Origin: Paenibacillus taichungensis | Lineage (GTDB): Bacteria; Bacillota; Bacilli; Paenibacillales; Paenibacillaceae | NCBI RefSeq assembly: GCF_003287275.1 | Contig: NZ_QEVW01000014.1 | Coordinates: 372,001 to 436,000, forward strand | Direction of reading: 5' to 3' | DNA: 64,000 bases | The notes under the pieces: generated by a model | The model's database searches: none | Told to the model about the DNA's origin: nothing | Seen by the model: the letters and a program-made list of their open reading frames with translations, nothing else | Shown: piece by piece, positions 8,237 through 17,313 of the stretch | How positions within the stretch are numbered: position 1 is the first letter of the stretch | How the letters are laid out: each line of letters opens with the position of its first letter | Program-made: the position numbers and the translations under genes

Positions 8237-9391
8237 CTATGATCGATGGACAAGATTGATTTCCGATAACCGTGTTGCCTTCACCAGATAAGTCGCCAGA
8301 CCAGGGACCATGCGGGCCAAACCAGGATAGAACTTGTTCGTTTTGGCAAAAGCCAGCTTCTGAATCCGTCGTGCACGCCGGAGCAGTCGGGCGAATTCAA
8401 GATTGGCTTCCTTCGAATACCCTAACTGCCACTGCGTAAAGCTGATCTTTCTTTGAAGATACCTGTCAGTCCATTCAGCACACAACAGTGAGGAACGAAG
8501 CGCAATAGACATTCCGTCACCACACAGAGGTGGTATCATTAGCATGGCATCCCCAATATGAGGATAATGGGACCACGGATCAGGAACATTGGATAGATGG
8601 AGTGGTGCAATCGAGACTTGTGTTCCTGGAACTGAGCTTCCCTCGGCTAGCCTCGCTGCCAATCTTTCGTTGGTCAAGGAAGCAGACTGCAAAATATCTT
8701 CTATAGACTTGCCGCTTCCCCGCACCGAATCAAGGGTCAGCAATGCAGCTACATTTGCGATACCATCCTCAATCGGCGAAATCCCGACATACCCTCCCTC
8801 GCAAAAATACAACTCTACCCTTAGGGGGATGGTGATCCCCCGATAGTGTGATTTGATACCAACATATGCTGTTTTATCCCGCAGCTCTGCTGGCGAGGTC
8901 ATCCCCCTCAGCTTCTTCGAGCCATGGGCTCCGATAACGGTTTTTGCGCTATAATGAATCCGCTCATTTCCTTTTTGGGCTTCGACTTCATAACTATAAT
9001 CATCTAACTGCTGAATGTTGGTTATCGTTGCCTTTGTAACGATCTCAACGCCTGCGGCTGTGGCCTGCTCGTGTAAAATCCGATCCAGCTCATATCTGCT
9101 AATGCCATAGGCCAATCCAGGCAAAGGTGCCACGATCTCCCCGCCCTGAGGCATAATGATCTTGGCATGATCCAGGGTACTCGGCTTTATCTTTTGTTCA
9201 CTAAGGTTGATCCCCAAATAATCCAGCATCTCCGTTGTCTCAGGCGACATAAATTCACCGCATGTTTTGTGACGTGGAAATTCTTGCCGATCCAGCAGCA
9301 GTGTCCGATGTCCTTGCCTGGCAAGTTGCAACGCGCAGGTACTGCCCGCAATTCCCGCTCCGATGACTATGGCATCCATTGGTGTAGACAC
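8237..9391 (-). CDS. FAD-dependent oxidoreductase (geranylgeranyl-reductase-like)
   Basis: About 384 aa. The Rossmann motif VIGAGIAGSTCALQLA is at the N-terminus, followed by LLDRQEFPRHKTCGEFMSPE, where the FPRxKxCG signature marks the geranylgeranyl reductase/tryptophan halogenase-like FAD family. A second FAD motif is GDAMLMIPPLCGDGMSIAL. In Gram-positive bacteria such enzymes often sit with a type III polyketide synthase and a methyltransferase and modify alkylpyrone or quinone products. GTG 9391 has a GGCGGGTG site 7 bases upstream; ATG 9412 has none and ATG 9379 is possible. It follows the methyltransferase gene as a pair. Confidence 0.8.
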   Translation of the reverse strand: MSTPMDAIVIGAGIAGSTCALQLARQGHRTLLLDRQEFPRHKTCGEFMSPETTEMLDYLGINLSEQKIKPSTLDHAKIIMPQGGEIVAPLPGLAYGISRYELDRILHEQATAAGVEIVTKATITNIQQLDDYSYEVEAQKGNERIHYSAKTVIGAHGSKKLRGMTSPAELRDKTAYVGIKSHYRGITIPLRVELYFCEGGYVGISPIEDGIANVAALLTLDSVRGSGKSIEDILQSASLTNERLAARLAEGSSVPGTQVSIAPLHLSNVPDPWSHYPHIGDAMLMIPPLCGDGMSIALRSSLLCAEWTDRYLQRKISFTQWQLGYSKEANLEFARLLRRARRIQKLAFAKTNKFYPGLARMVPGLATYLVKATRLSEINLVHRS

Positions 9392-9449
9392 GTAAGAACA
9401 CCCGCCTTTCATTGTCCATTTAAGATAACTGCCTATTGATGTAATGATG

Positions 9450-10175
9450 CTATGATAACGTCCCTTGTTGGGGTATCACGACGGAATAGCGGAACAGAGG
9501 CTTCCATTCATAGGTCAAGGTGTCATGGTTCAACTGCTGTTTCAAGTCCCGCCAATCTCTTCCCGTGAAGCCTTTTGCAACAGACAACGGTCCATCATGA
9601 CGAATATACCGATTGCGTGAGATCATTCGAGTGGTTACCCAGACAGCCGCATAGGATACAGGATGCCGATGGATATCGTTAATGACAACGCCATATTTGG
9701 AGGCACGGAGCATATGGGAGACCATCTCAACGAGCTGCTTTCCTTCAAAATGATGGACAAATTGCGAGCCAGTCACGATGTCTGCTGAGGCATCCGGTAA
9801 TTCCCTGACATCGGCACGTCGCACATTGATTCTCGGTTCATTCCGGAAAAGGTTTCTCGCTTCCTCACATGCCTCCTCTGTCAGATCTACCAGAGTAATC
9901 TCAAGCTTAACTCCTTTCTGGTCCGCCCAGCGCAATAACTTCTGGTTTACATCACCTGAACCTGCTCCCACATCAAGAAGGGTCAGCGTAGTTGGACTGC
10001 CAATCGCTTTCCATAACTTCTCCACCCCTGCACGGGTTGGACCGGGGGCAGCGAATATTTTGTTGAGGCGTCTCAAATGTTTGAGGGCTTCGCTCAACTC
10101 TTCTCCCCCCATGGAGAAATCGTCCATCAACTCGTCTTCCCTTGCCCGTACGGATAGTGTTCTAAAGAAGGACAT
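9450..10175 (-). CDS. SAM-dependent methyltransferase (UbiE/type III PKS-associated type)
   Basis: 241 aa. The class I methyltransferase motif I is LLDVGAGSGDVNQKLL, motif II-like acidic residues follow in ITLVDLTEEACEEARNL, then VRRADVRELPDASADIV and FVHHFEGKQLVEMV. AAAGGAG precedes ATG 10175. The oxidoreductase gene follows after about 60 bp, so both are likely one transcript. Homologues normally follow a chalcone-synthase-like type III PKS gene. No PKS is present upstream here, only an intergenic gap and an aldo/keto reductase, so the substrate must come from elsewhere in the genome or the role differs. Confidence 0.82.
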   Translation of the reverse strand: MSFFRTLSVRAREDELMDDFSMGGEELSEALKHLRRLNKIFAAPGPTRAGVEKLWKAIGSPTTLTLLDVGAGSGDVNQKLLRWADQKGVKLEITLVDLTEEACEEARNLFRNEPRINVRRADVRELPDASADIVTGSQFVHHFEGKQLVEMVSHMLRASKYGVVINDIHRHPVSYAAVWVTTRMISRNRYIRHDGPLSVAKGFTGRDWRDLKQQLNHDTLTYEWKPLFRYSVVIPQQGTLS

Positions 10176-10359
10176 GATCCCGCTCCTTTACAGCTATATA
10201 TTGTGAGTGAGTTTATCCAATTAACAATTATGCCCTTAACCAAGCCTTATAATCGTAAGCACTGCGATATGCTATTTTACGAAGACTTCCCCCATCTCAG
10301 AATGCTTAGTTTCATTACACTCTAAAATGAATAAATTTGATGCTGCATCGCCAGATAAA

Positions 10360-10395
10360 AACATAAAGAAGCCGCCAATTTAGGCGACTTCTATT
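10360..10395 (-). terminator. Terminator after the first aldo/keto reductase gene
   Basis: AGAAGCCGCC (10367-10376) and GGCGACTTCT (10383-10392) form a hairpin with a 6-base loop, followed on the minus strand by TTTATGTTTTTAT. Confidence 0.75.
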
Positions 10396-10414
10396 TGTAT
10401 ATGTGATGAACCTG

Positions 10415-11395
10415 TTATTGATGACCAACAATTCGGTGAGGCACATAGGGTTCTTCTAACGATGCTATTTCTTCAGGTGTTAGCTTAATCGAAAGAGCGG
10501 CTACGCCATCCTCCAGATGCGATATTTTGGTAGCGCCAATGATGGGAGCTGTGACCGGTTCCTTTTGCAGTAACCAGGCAAGTGCGATTTGTACACGAGC
10601 AACCCCTTGCTTCTCGGCAATCGCGGCAACCTGATCAATGATCAATCGGTCGGTATCTGCAGTTGCATCATATTTTTGCTTTGCAATCTGATCGGTTTCG
10701 GAACGATGTGTTTTTTCCTGAGGGTCTCTTGTCAATCGGCCTCCCGCAAGCGGACTATACGGAATCACACCGATTTTCTCAGCTTTACAGAGCGGAAGCA
10801 TCTCTCTTTCTTCCTCACGATAGATAAGATTGTAATGATCCTGCATGGATACAAAGCGGGTCCACCCATTTTGCTCGGCTACATGTAACGCTTTCAAAAA
10901 TTGCCAGGCATACATCGCAGAAGCGCCTATGTATCTTACCTTTCCTGCTTTGACCACATCATGTAAGGCTTCCATCGTTTCTTCAATGGGTGTAGTGTAA
11001 TCCCAGCGATGAATCTGATACAAATCCACATAATCTGTTTCCAGCCGCTTCAGGCTTTTATCTATCTCACTCATAATGGCCTTACGGGAAAGTCCGGCAC
11101 CATTTGGGCCTTGGTGCATACGACCATTAATTTTCGTTGCAAGCACAATTTCATCTCGATTGGCATAGTCACGTAAGGTGCGCCCAATCACTTCCTCGCT
11201 GGTTCCGGCTGAATATACATTCGCTGTATCAAAAAAATTGATGCCTAGATCCAACGCCTTTTTAATAACGGGACGACTGTTCTCTTCATTAATAACCCAT
11301 TGATGGCCTCCAGGAACGGCTGTACCAAACCCCATACAGCCCAAGCACAGACGGGACACATCCAGACCTGTATTGCCAAGCTTCACATAATCCAT
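10415..11395 (-). CDS. Aldo/keto reductase
   Basis: 326 aa from ATG 11395 (MDYVKLGNTGLDVS), which has GCGAGGAAT upstream; the frame stays open to 11560 but the extra 55 residues are not family-like. It is an NADPH-dependent carbonyl reductase of the AKR TIM-barrel family. The catalytic tetrad is visible: Asp and Tyr in FFDTANVYSAGTSEE, Lys in VLATKIN and His in QIHRWD. The cofactor region is APIIGATKISHLED. It is a close paralogue of the gene at 57282-58259. Expression might respond to the 17-bp inverted repeat upstream (11564-11614). Confidence 0.88.
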   Translation of the reverse strand: MDYVKLGNTGLDVSRLCLGCMGFGTAVPGGHQWVINEENSRPVIKKALDLGINFFDTANVYSAGTSEEVIGRTLRDYANRDEIVLATKINGRMHQGPNGAGLSRKAIMSEIDKSLKRLETDYVDLYQIHRWDYTTPIEETMEALHDVVKAGKVRYIGASAMYAWQFLKALHVAEQNGWTRFVSMQDHYNLIYREEEREMLPLCKAEKIGVIPYSPLAGGRLTRDPQEKTHRSETDQIAKQKYDATADTDRLIIDQVAAIAEKQGVARVQIALAWLLQKEPVTAPIIGATKISHLEDGVAALSIKLTPEEIASLEEPYVPHRIVGHQ

Positions 11396-11563
11396 TTGCG
11401 TATTCCTCGCTTTCGGATGGTTTTTGCTACCTTTGCAAATAGCTCTGATGCCTGAATATGATACACACGGAAGAATAAGTAGTCTTGAGTATAGTATTAA
11501 GCATGAGAAATAATCTCGCAATTCCCAAATGGCTATAAAACGTGCATTAGTAAACAACACGAT

Positions 11564-11614
11564 GGGAAATGTTCATTATTTGGTAAGCAAGAAGATGAAT
11601 AATGAACATTTCCC
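11564..11614. repeat. 17-bp perfect inverted repeat (operator or hairpin)
   Basis: GGGAAATGTTCATTATT (11564-11580) is repeated in inverted form at 11598-11614 with a 17-base spacer. It lies 26 bp after the MFS stop codon and about 170 bp before the reductase start. On the plus strand it is followed by TTTTGTG; on the minus strand there is no U-run. The core ATGTTCAT/ATGAACAT recurs upstream of the second MFS/TetR pair (51993-52096), which favours a regulator site over a simple terminator. Confidence 0.6.
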
Positions 11615-11639
11615 TTTTGTGTATGTCACTTAAGGTTAC

Positions 11640-12809
11640 TTAGCTTACATGTTTTTTTACAGGGTCAAATAAACGAATTCTCAGCAAAATGGATAGCAGA
11701 CTTAGTATCAGGAACAATACACCTCCAAGTACAATGTACTGTGTGCCAATCCCCGAAATGAACAGCCCGCCTACAGCAGTTCCTAGCGTTATTCCCAAAT
11801 TACCGCATGACAGGAACAAACCATTGGAGAAATCGGGCGCTTCTGGAGCGGCAGAGGCAATCCAATACTGACCAATCAAATTGCTTATGGCATAGCATAC
11901 TCCCCATAAAATCACCGTTAAAATCATAGGTCCAGTGGATGTGCCCGTCCAAAAAGATAACAGATATACGATCCCCAATACCACGGGAAACAGGATGACG
12001 GTTTTTCGCGTGTTTTTAGAAAGCAATCTGCCTCCCACCACATTTCCCACTAGACTTGCCAAACCATATATAAATAACACGATACTCAATGTTTTTCCTG
12101 AAATATGAGTGATAGAGCCCAAATACTCTGCGATGTAACTGTTCACACTTGCCGTTGCGGAAGCCATAAGAATCACGGCAGCAATGGCTAGCCAGGTCAT
12201 GCCTCTTTTTAAGATGCCCAATTGTGTTCCATACGAAAGCTTTTCCTTAACAGGCATAGAAGGGATAAATATCCATGTACCCACAAACGCCACTGCGTTT
12301 ACAATCGCAAAGAATAACATCGCCACCTCTACGGATGTTCCATTCGCAATATAGTTGGTGATCGGTACACCAAGTACCATTCCTGCGGTAACTCCAAACA
12401 TTACTTTAGAGACCGCTTTGGGAGCTTCTTCCCTGCTTACAGAGGTCGAAGCTACGGTCAAAGCCAATGAACAATAAATAGGATGGAAAAAGCCAGGGAT
12501 GATGCGAGCCACGAGGGCAACGGTGAACGTTGGTGCAATGATGGAAATAATATTACATGCTACAAAAATACCGAGCACGAGCAACATTACCGTTTTGCGG
12601 TTGATACCGGAGAATAATAACGGCATTGTAGGACCGGAGATCGCAACAGCGAGTGCAAAGAGACTCACGAGCAATCCAGCTTTGGAAACACTGACATGAA
12701 AATAATCAGCTATTTGAGGCAATATGCCAATGACTCCCATTTCGGTAGTCAGGATGCCGAAAACACCAACAATTAAAATATACATCAATACATGATTTGA
12801 TCTGACCAC
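11640..12809 (-). CDS. MFS transporter, DHA1 drug-efflux type
   Basis: About 389 aa with some 12 hydrophobic segments and almost no loops, as in DHA1 exporters (YdhP/AraJ/Bmr group). Recognisable parts are the first helix VGVFGILTTEMGVIGILPQIADYF and the motif C-like TAGMVLGVPITNYIA. The first in-frame start codon is TTG 12815, only 2 bases after AAGGAG; GTG 12809 is 8 bases after it and is preferred. Divergent from a TetR gene across a palindrome at 12875-12910, so it is probably repressed by that TetR and induced by a toxic or signalling compound. Substrate unknown. Confidence 0.85.
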   Translation of the reverse strand: MVRSNHVLMYILIVGVFGILTTEMGVIGILPQIADYFHVSVSKAGLLVSLFALAVAISGPTMPLLFSGINRKTVMLLVLGIFVACNIISIIAPTFTVALVARIIPGFFHPIYCSLALTVASTSVSREEAPKAVSKVMFGVTAGMVLGVPITNYIANGTSVEVAMLFFAIVNAVAFVGTWIFIPSMPVKEKLSYGTQLGILKRGMTWLAIAAVILMASATASVNSYIAEYLGSITHISGKTLSIVLFIYGLASLVGNVVGGRLLSKNTRKTVILFPVVLGIVYLLSFWTGTSTGPMILTVILWGVCYAISNLIGQYWIASAAPEAPDFSNGLFLSCGNLGITLGTAVGGLFISGIGTQYIVLGGVLFLILSLLSILLRIRLFDPVKKHVS

Positions 12810-12874
12810 GTGCAAAACTCCTTCACTATTTCTGATTCATTCTTTTAACTTACGAATGGCGTATAAATAAAATA

Positions 12875-12910
12875 AATACACAAGAATGTATTTTTGCGCT
12901 TGTGTGTATT
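12875..12910. promoter_or_regulatory. Palindromic operator between divergent MFS and TetR genes
   Basis: AATACACAAG at 12875-12884 and CTTGTGTGTATT at 12899-12910 form an inverted repeat (one 2-base insertion) with a 14-base spacer, in the gap between the exporter and the TetR gene. This is the usual place for a TetR operator. Binding is inferred. Confidence 0.6.
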
Positions 12911-13016
12911 ATTATAGAAGCACAGGTAATCTACAATGACTAATTGATGAGGATTTGTGCATTAGTGCACAGATCATGAAAATCTGGATACAAACATGGA
13001 AAGTCAGGTGCACGAA

Positions 13017-13565
13017 TTGACCAAAGTAGACCGAAGAATACTCAAATCTCAAGATGCCATTAAAAAAGCGATGATTGAACTTATGTCTCAAAAGCATTTT
13101 GACCAAATTACAATTCAGGATATTTCCGACACAGCGAACGTTAGCCGTAGAACCATCTATCTTCACTACATGGATAAGTATGATTTACTGGATAAGCTCA
13201 TCGAGGAACACATGAACGAACTACAAGTATTGTGTGAACCGGAATCTGAAATGAGCACTACAGATGGGGGAATGAGCTGGTTTGAATACTTTGAAACCAA
13301 CTATTTATTCTTCTCAGCTATGTTAACAAGTAAAGGAGCACCCTTCTTTCGCAGCCGTTTTCTCCAATTTGTCATCGAGGACATAAAGAAAGGATGGGAC
13401 ATGATTGATGGGAAAAATCGCGGGATAAGTGAAGATATTTTGCTTCAATTTTTTGCGCCAGCTTATGTGGGAATCGTGGAATGGTGGTTTATAAACAAAA
13501 TGCCCTATCCACCTCATGTCATGGAAGAGCAAGTGAATAAGATATTGGAACTGAATCTTTCATAA
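13017..13565 (+). CDS. TetR family regulator (first of a pair)
   Basis: 182 aa from TTG 13017. The frame is open from ATG 12996, but that ATG has no ribosome site, whereas TTG 13017 follows AGGTG by 6 bases and gives the same N-terminus (TKVDRR) as the paralogue at 52122. HTH: ITIQDISDTANVSRRTIYLHYMDKYDLLDKLI. The C-terminal domain (YLFFSAMLTSKGAPFFRSR) belongs to the TetR_C YerC/DhaS-like group. Divergent from the MFS exporter and probably its repressor. Confidence 0.85.
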   Translation: MTKVDRRILKSQDAIKKAMIELMSQKHFDQITIQDISDTANVSRRTIYLHYMDKYDLLDKLIEEHMNELQVLCEPESEMSTTDGGMSWFEYFETNYLFFSAMLTSKGAPFFRSRFLQFVIEDIKKGWDMIDGKNRGISEDILLQFFAPAYVGIVEWWFINKMPYPPHVMEEQVNKILELNLS

Positions 13566-13595
13566 ATAACACGTTATGCTTAACCTTGCTGATAT

Positions 13596-13623
13596 TATAA
13601 AAAAAGTCGCCACCAGGGCGACT
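13596..13623 (-). terminator. Terminator of the germination operon
   Basis: On the minus strand GTCGCC and GGCGAC pair around a short loop and are followed by seven or more T. It lies 52 bp after the gerKC-like stop codon. No T-run follows on the plus strand. Confidence 0.8.
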
Positions 13624-13674
13624 CCATAACGGTAAAGCATTTTCCTCTCTTATGGCAGGGTGAACAGTGCTACG

Positions 13675-14769
13675 CTATTTTTTTAACATTTGTCCCTGAC
13701 TCTCATTATCGTTGGCATTTTCTTTAAAATAAATTTCGTTCAGAACGTTTACACGAACGTTGATCTTTTGCTCCAACTTCGGAAACCACTTGGTTTTCCA
13801 TTCCTTTAATTTCCCTTCCGACATCTTCGGACGGAATATCATGCCTATTCCGAGTACATCTGATTTTAAGGAATGAATTTTTCTCACGGTTTCATTGAAT
13901 TGACTGCTCAATTGTTCCTTCATTTCTTTTTCAATCACCGCGTTGCCTTTTCCTTCAGGGCTTTCAGTAATGACGACGTCAAGTGTAACATCCGTCTGGA
14001 TTGAAGGTCCTTTTTCCGACCACTGGGTCCTATGTTTTGTTTTAGCATCCTGAATAAGGACACTCGTGTTTTGAGCGACTTCAATGGTTCCCCCTGAATA
14101 TTTCCCTTTAAATAAATTAAATAAAAGGGTCTCTTCCTGATTCAGCGTCCCAACCATGCGGTCCTCACGCATTACAGCCGTGCCTTTAAAAGTGAACAAG
14201 GTTCGATCGCCGTTTTTGAGCATGGGGATGGCCATGTCTTCTGTATATGAGTTTTGGTTTTGATAGGCTTCCCATATTCGGACGATGGATTGATTCGGCG
14301 TCCATCCCGCATCCTGGCTAAAAAAGTCGTAAGAAGAAATTTCAGGTGTTGGCGAGATTTGATGATACATCGTCTTCTCAAAATCACCGTCAATCACCGC
14401 CACCAAGCCCTTAATCGAAATATCGTTCGCTCTAACGGCAAAATCGATAATGTTGTCAATCCCCTTCTCTGCGACTTTCCTGTCGATTAACAACAGCCTC
14501 AAATGTACCAATTCGATGCTTTTTTCAGAATCCGTTCGTATCAAATCAATCGCTTTACTGATGGATTTCGCCTCTTTGTCAAGAATTTGGGTTTTGCCTG
14601 ATGCATCGGGGATTTGGAGAATGATCCTGTATTTCTCCGTTTTTCCCTTCCCCACACCCATGACAACAGGCAAATATTGTTTGTTAATATCTTTTGTATC
14701 CCAACATCCCGGAAGTAACATGATCATAGATAAAGTTACAATCAGAGTTTTTATGGTGCGCATGTTCAT
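13675..14769 (-). CDS. gerKC: Ger(x)C family spore germination lipoprotein
   Basis: About 364 aa. Start ATG 14769 with AAGGTG upstream; it overlaps the preceding stop in an ATGA junction. The lipoprotein signal ends in LPGC, followed by WDTKDINKQYLPVVMGVG, the hallmark of GerAC/GerBC/GerKC. C-terminal region VLGIGMIFRPKMSEGKLKEW corresponds to the conserved Ger(x)C tail. It is the third subunit of the nutrient germinant receptor in the spore inner membrane, needed for receptor assembly. Which GerA-type paralogue this is (GerK or other) is not certain, so the symbol is a best guess. Confidence 0.9.
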   Translation of the reverse strand: MNMRTIKTLIVTLSMIMLLPGCWDTKDINKQYLPVVMGVGKGKTEKYRIILQIPDASGKTQILDKEAKSISKAIDLIRTDSEKSIELVHLRLLLIDRKVAEKGIDNIIDFAVRANDISIKGLVAVIDGDFEKTMYHQISPTPEISSYDFFSQDAGWTPNQSIVRIWEAYQNQNSYTEDMAIPMLKNGDRTLFTFKGTAVMREDRMVGTLNQEETLLFNLFKGKYSGGTIEVAQNTSVLIQDAKTKHRTQWSEKGPSIQTDVTLDVVITESPEGKGNAVIEKEMKEQLSSQFNETVRKIHSLKSDVLGIGMIFRPKMSEGKLKEWKTKWFPKLEQKINVRVNVLNEIYFKENANDNESQGQMLKK

Positions 14770-15836
14770 GTACTCACCTTCTTTCGCTGCCATTGCGCGG
14801 CGAGGAATACAATGATTGGAAAACCGATAACGCTATAAACGCAAAAGAAAGAATTCAGGTACAGGTATGAATTCAAAGCGTTAACATCCGGTATCAAAAG
14901 ACTAATCACGTACAAGGTGAGGCACACCACGGAAAGAATCCATAATCGGTTGATTTTTGGCATAAAGAGCTGATGCAGCAGGGCCACCAGCATCCAGAGT
15001 AAAACGGAAACCTTCAAAACACCCAGTGCACTGGAGGCCACCACATAAAAGCTTGGAAGCCAGTCAAATACAACCCACTCCAGATCAATAGTATCCGATG
15101 CCATGAGCATCGGATATTGCAGATGGATTACCGTTTCCTGTCCGAATACAAGAAGCGGAACATATACAGATCCCAAAGCAAACAAAAATATGATACCCAC
15201 TGCACCAGCTGCTTTGCCAAAGCTAAGCCGTTGTTTGGAGGGAATCATACCAAGGAATAGAAATCCGGCTGAAATGACCGTACATACATAGAAATCCGAA
15301 TTGGAGAAAAACGACATTCCGCTATCCCAAATCGGAAAAATGTAGCTGATTCTAAAATTCTGGATGCTGATCATCATGGAAAAGAAAATGAATGGCATCA
15401 AGAGAATACATAATCCGATGCTGGCCCGAATCATTACGTTAAGTCCCTTCCAAACAGCATAGAAACAGAGAATGATAAAAAGAGCCGATGTTGCTGCTGG
15501 CGGTGTTCTCTGTAGTAATACGGCTTTAATCTCGACTGACTGAAAGTACATAAGTAATAGCAGCTCAACATACAGGAAGAAAAGCATCGGCAGAACGATC
15601 AGTCTCGTTACCCATTTGCCCAGTGATTCATTACAGATGTCCACCACTGTTTTCCCTGGAAACTGCGACAACGCTTTTAAGTACATCCAAAGAACAAGTA
15701 GCTCTGCCAAAAAGAGAATCATTATGGGTTCCCAGTGTCCTTTGGAAGTCGCAGATATGATACGTTCAGGAAAGATGGCAAAGATCGAAGCGAAGTGAAG
15801 CAGCACAAACATGGTTAGAATCTGGGCTTTATTCAT
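14766..15836 (-). CDS. gerKB: Spore germination permease (GerAB/GerKB family)
   Basis: 356 aa with about ten hydrophobic segments, in line with the GerAB family of the amino-acid/polyamine/organocation superfamily. Family features include ILTMFVLLHFASIFAIFPERIISA at the N-terminus and FPGKTVVDICNESLGKW. In characterised receptors the B subunit binds the germinant. It overlaps gerKA by 8 bases and gerKC by 4, showing translational coupling. The germinant cannot be inferred from sequence. Confidence 0.9.
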   Translation of the reverse strand: MNKAQILTMFVLLHFASIFAIFPERIISATSKGHWEPIMILFLAELLVLWMYLKALSQFPGKTVVDICNESLGKWVTRLIVLPMLFFLYVELLLLMYFQSVEIKAVLLQRTPPAATSALFIILCFYAVWKGLNVMIRASIGLCILLMPFIFFSMMISIQNFRISYIFPIWDSGMSFFSNSDFYVCTVISAGFLFLGMIPSKQRLSFGKAAGAVGIIFLFALGSVYVPLLVFGQETVIHLQYPMLMASDTIDLEWVVFDWLPSFYVVASSALGVLKVSVLLWMLVALLHQLFMPKINRLWILSVVCLTLYVISLLIPDVNALNSYLYLNSFFCVYSVIGFPIIVFLAAQWQRKKVST

Positions 15837-17175
15837 CCGAAGCCTTTCCTTTCACACTTAAACTTAAGTAGGGAACGGAGAAAGTATTCAACGTGGCAAA
15901 ATACAGTATGATCCAAATCATCGCAGCCTCAAGACCCCATATCCCGAAAAAGGAACTGATGAGCATAACAACGTATTTGTACATTCGTATGCCCGTCGTG
16001 TTCATATAGCCTGCCAATACAAAGTTGGCAATTGCCGAGGCAACCAGAATAATAATTAATAGATTACTGACGAGTTTGGCCTGAACGATGGCTTGTCCCA
16101 ACAGAATACCGCCAATCATGGTTATGGTGGGTCCGATGTTCTTTGGGAGTCGAATGGTGGCTTCGATAATCATCTCCAAAAGCAGCATAACCAGCAGCAT
16201 TTCGATCAACGAAGGATAAGGAACCCCTTCCCTGCTCTTGGCAACCGTGATGGCTAACTGGATTCGCAACAGTTCCGGATTCACCGAATTTAGCACAATA
16301 TACAGACCTGGGAGCGTAATGGCCAAAAGTGCCCCAATGGCCCGTACGGTTCGTAAAAACACTTGAAACAAATAAGGGTAGTTAACGTCCAGTGTTGTTG
16401 ACCATAGATCCGTGATGATGGCTGGAAAAGCAAAAGCAAACGAAAATTGATCAATTAGAATAACCACTTTTCCGTTCATCAGATTCTGCACCATCTCCCC
16501 AGGTAGCTCGGAAGAGATGTACGTTGGTGTTATTGAGAATTTTGGATGCCCCAGTATACGTATCAGGTCCCTTACCGTGGTCAATTCCTCGTCCTTGTTT
16601 TGTTCCAGTTTCTCGCGAATAGACTCGATGACTTTGGCTTGGGCAACTCCCTCCAAATACACCATGGCAATTTTCTTGGTAGATCGGGTCCCCGTTTCTC
16701 GTCGCTCAATAACCAAATCTTCGGAAATCATCTTTTTCCGCAGCAAACCGATGTTTTTATTAATATCTTCTGTAAAAGCATCGTACGCAGATTGAAGTGG
16801 ATTCTCACTCTCCGGTGCACTGACAGATCGCGAAATATCAGTATGCTCCGGTTCCATAACAGCTGCCATCCCTTCAGTGCTGAACAGAACAAGCTTTCCA
16901 TGCAAAATATGATTGCGTATCTCGTCCATTGACATGGAGGCCTCTTCTTCAAATGGCCTGAACATATTTTGAAATGATCCGTTATCATCGCCACTCGCCG
17001 CCTGGTTAATTGTAGACAATGTTGTTGGAAGATCGACAAGGGTCTCCATGTAATACGCTCTGAATTCCTGATCCGCGATAACCACATTCTTGCTTAAGAA
17101 ATCCGAGCTCTTTTTGAAATGATCTTTGAGTTGCTTTTCTATATTGTGAAAATCTTGTTCATGGATTTGCTGCAA
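15829..17175 (-). CDS. gerKA: Spore germination protein GerA family
   Basis: 448 aa, slightly shorter than the usual 470-500. The N-terminal hydrophilic half (about 1-230) contains the family motifs KKSSDFLSKNVVI, LHGKLVLFSTEGMAA, LRKKMISEDLVIERRETGTRS and IRILGHPKFSITPTYISSELP. The C-terminal half holds about five membrane helices (GLYIVLNSVNPELLR, IIEATIRLPKNIGPTITMIG). Start is TTG 17175 with AGAGGTGG 7 bases upstream. It heads the gerKA-KB-KC operon behind a sigma-G-type promoter and forms the receptor channel subunit. Confidence 0.9.
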   Translation of the reverse strand: MQQIHEQDFHNIEKQLKDHFKKSSDFLSKNVVIADQEFRAYYMETLVDLPTTLSTINQAASGDDNGSFQNMFRPFEEEASMSMDEIRNHILHGKLVLFSTEGMAAVMEPEHTDISRSVSAPESENPLQSAYDAFTEDINKNIGLLRKKMISEDLVIERRETGTRSTKKIAMVYLEGVAQAKVIESIREKLEQNKDEELTTVRDLIRILGHPKFSITPTYISSELPGEMVQNLMNGKVVILIDQFSFAFAFPAIITDLWSTTLDVNYPYLFQVFLRTVRAIGALLAITLPGLYIVLNSVNPELLRIQLAITVAKSREGVPYPSLIEMLLVMLLLEMIIEATIRLPKNIGPTITMIGGILLGQAIVQAKLVSNLLIIILVASAIANFVLAGYMNTTGIRMYKYVVMLISSFFGIWGLEAAMIWIILYFATLNTFSVPYLSLSVKGKASDE

Positions 17176-17196
17176 ATTTTACCACCTCTTTTGAAG

Positions 17197-17226
17197 TAGT
17201 ATGTCGTTAAGATAAAAGTTTATTCA
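17197..17226 (-). promoter_or_regulatory. Sigma-G (forespore) promoter of the germination operon
   Basis: On the minus strand TGAATA (17221-17226) and CATACTA (17197-17203) are separated by 17 bp. This matches the sigma-G pattern for the -35 and -10 elements and lies 22 bp before the operon's TTG start. Germination receptor operons of Bacillus are known sigma-G targets. Confidence 0.7.
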
Positions 17227-17313
17227 GAAAATCACCTTGAGTTATGCAGTAGCCACAAAGGCTTTTATCTCTCTTTTATCACGTACGTATCCCTACCTTA
17301 ATCATTAATACTT

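Noticed and set aside
11396-11560. 55-residue N-terminal extension of the first aldo/keto reductase
   Set aside because: The extension lacks a ribosome site and family similarity, while ATG 11395 has both.
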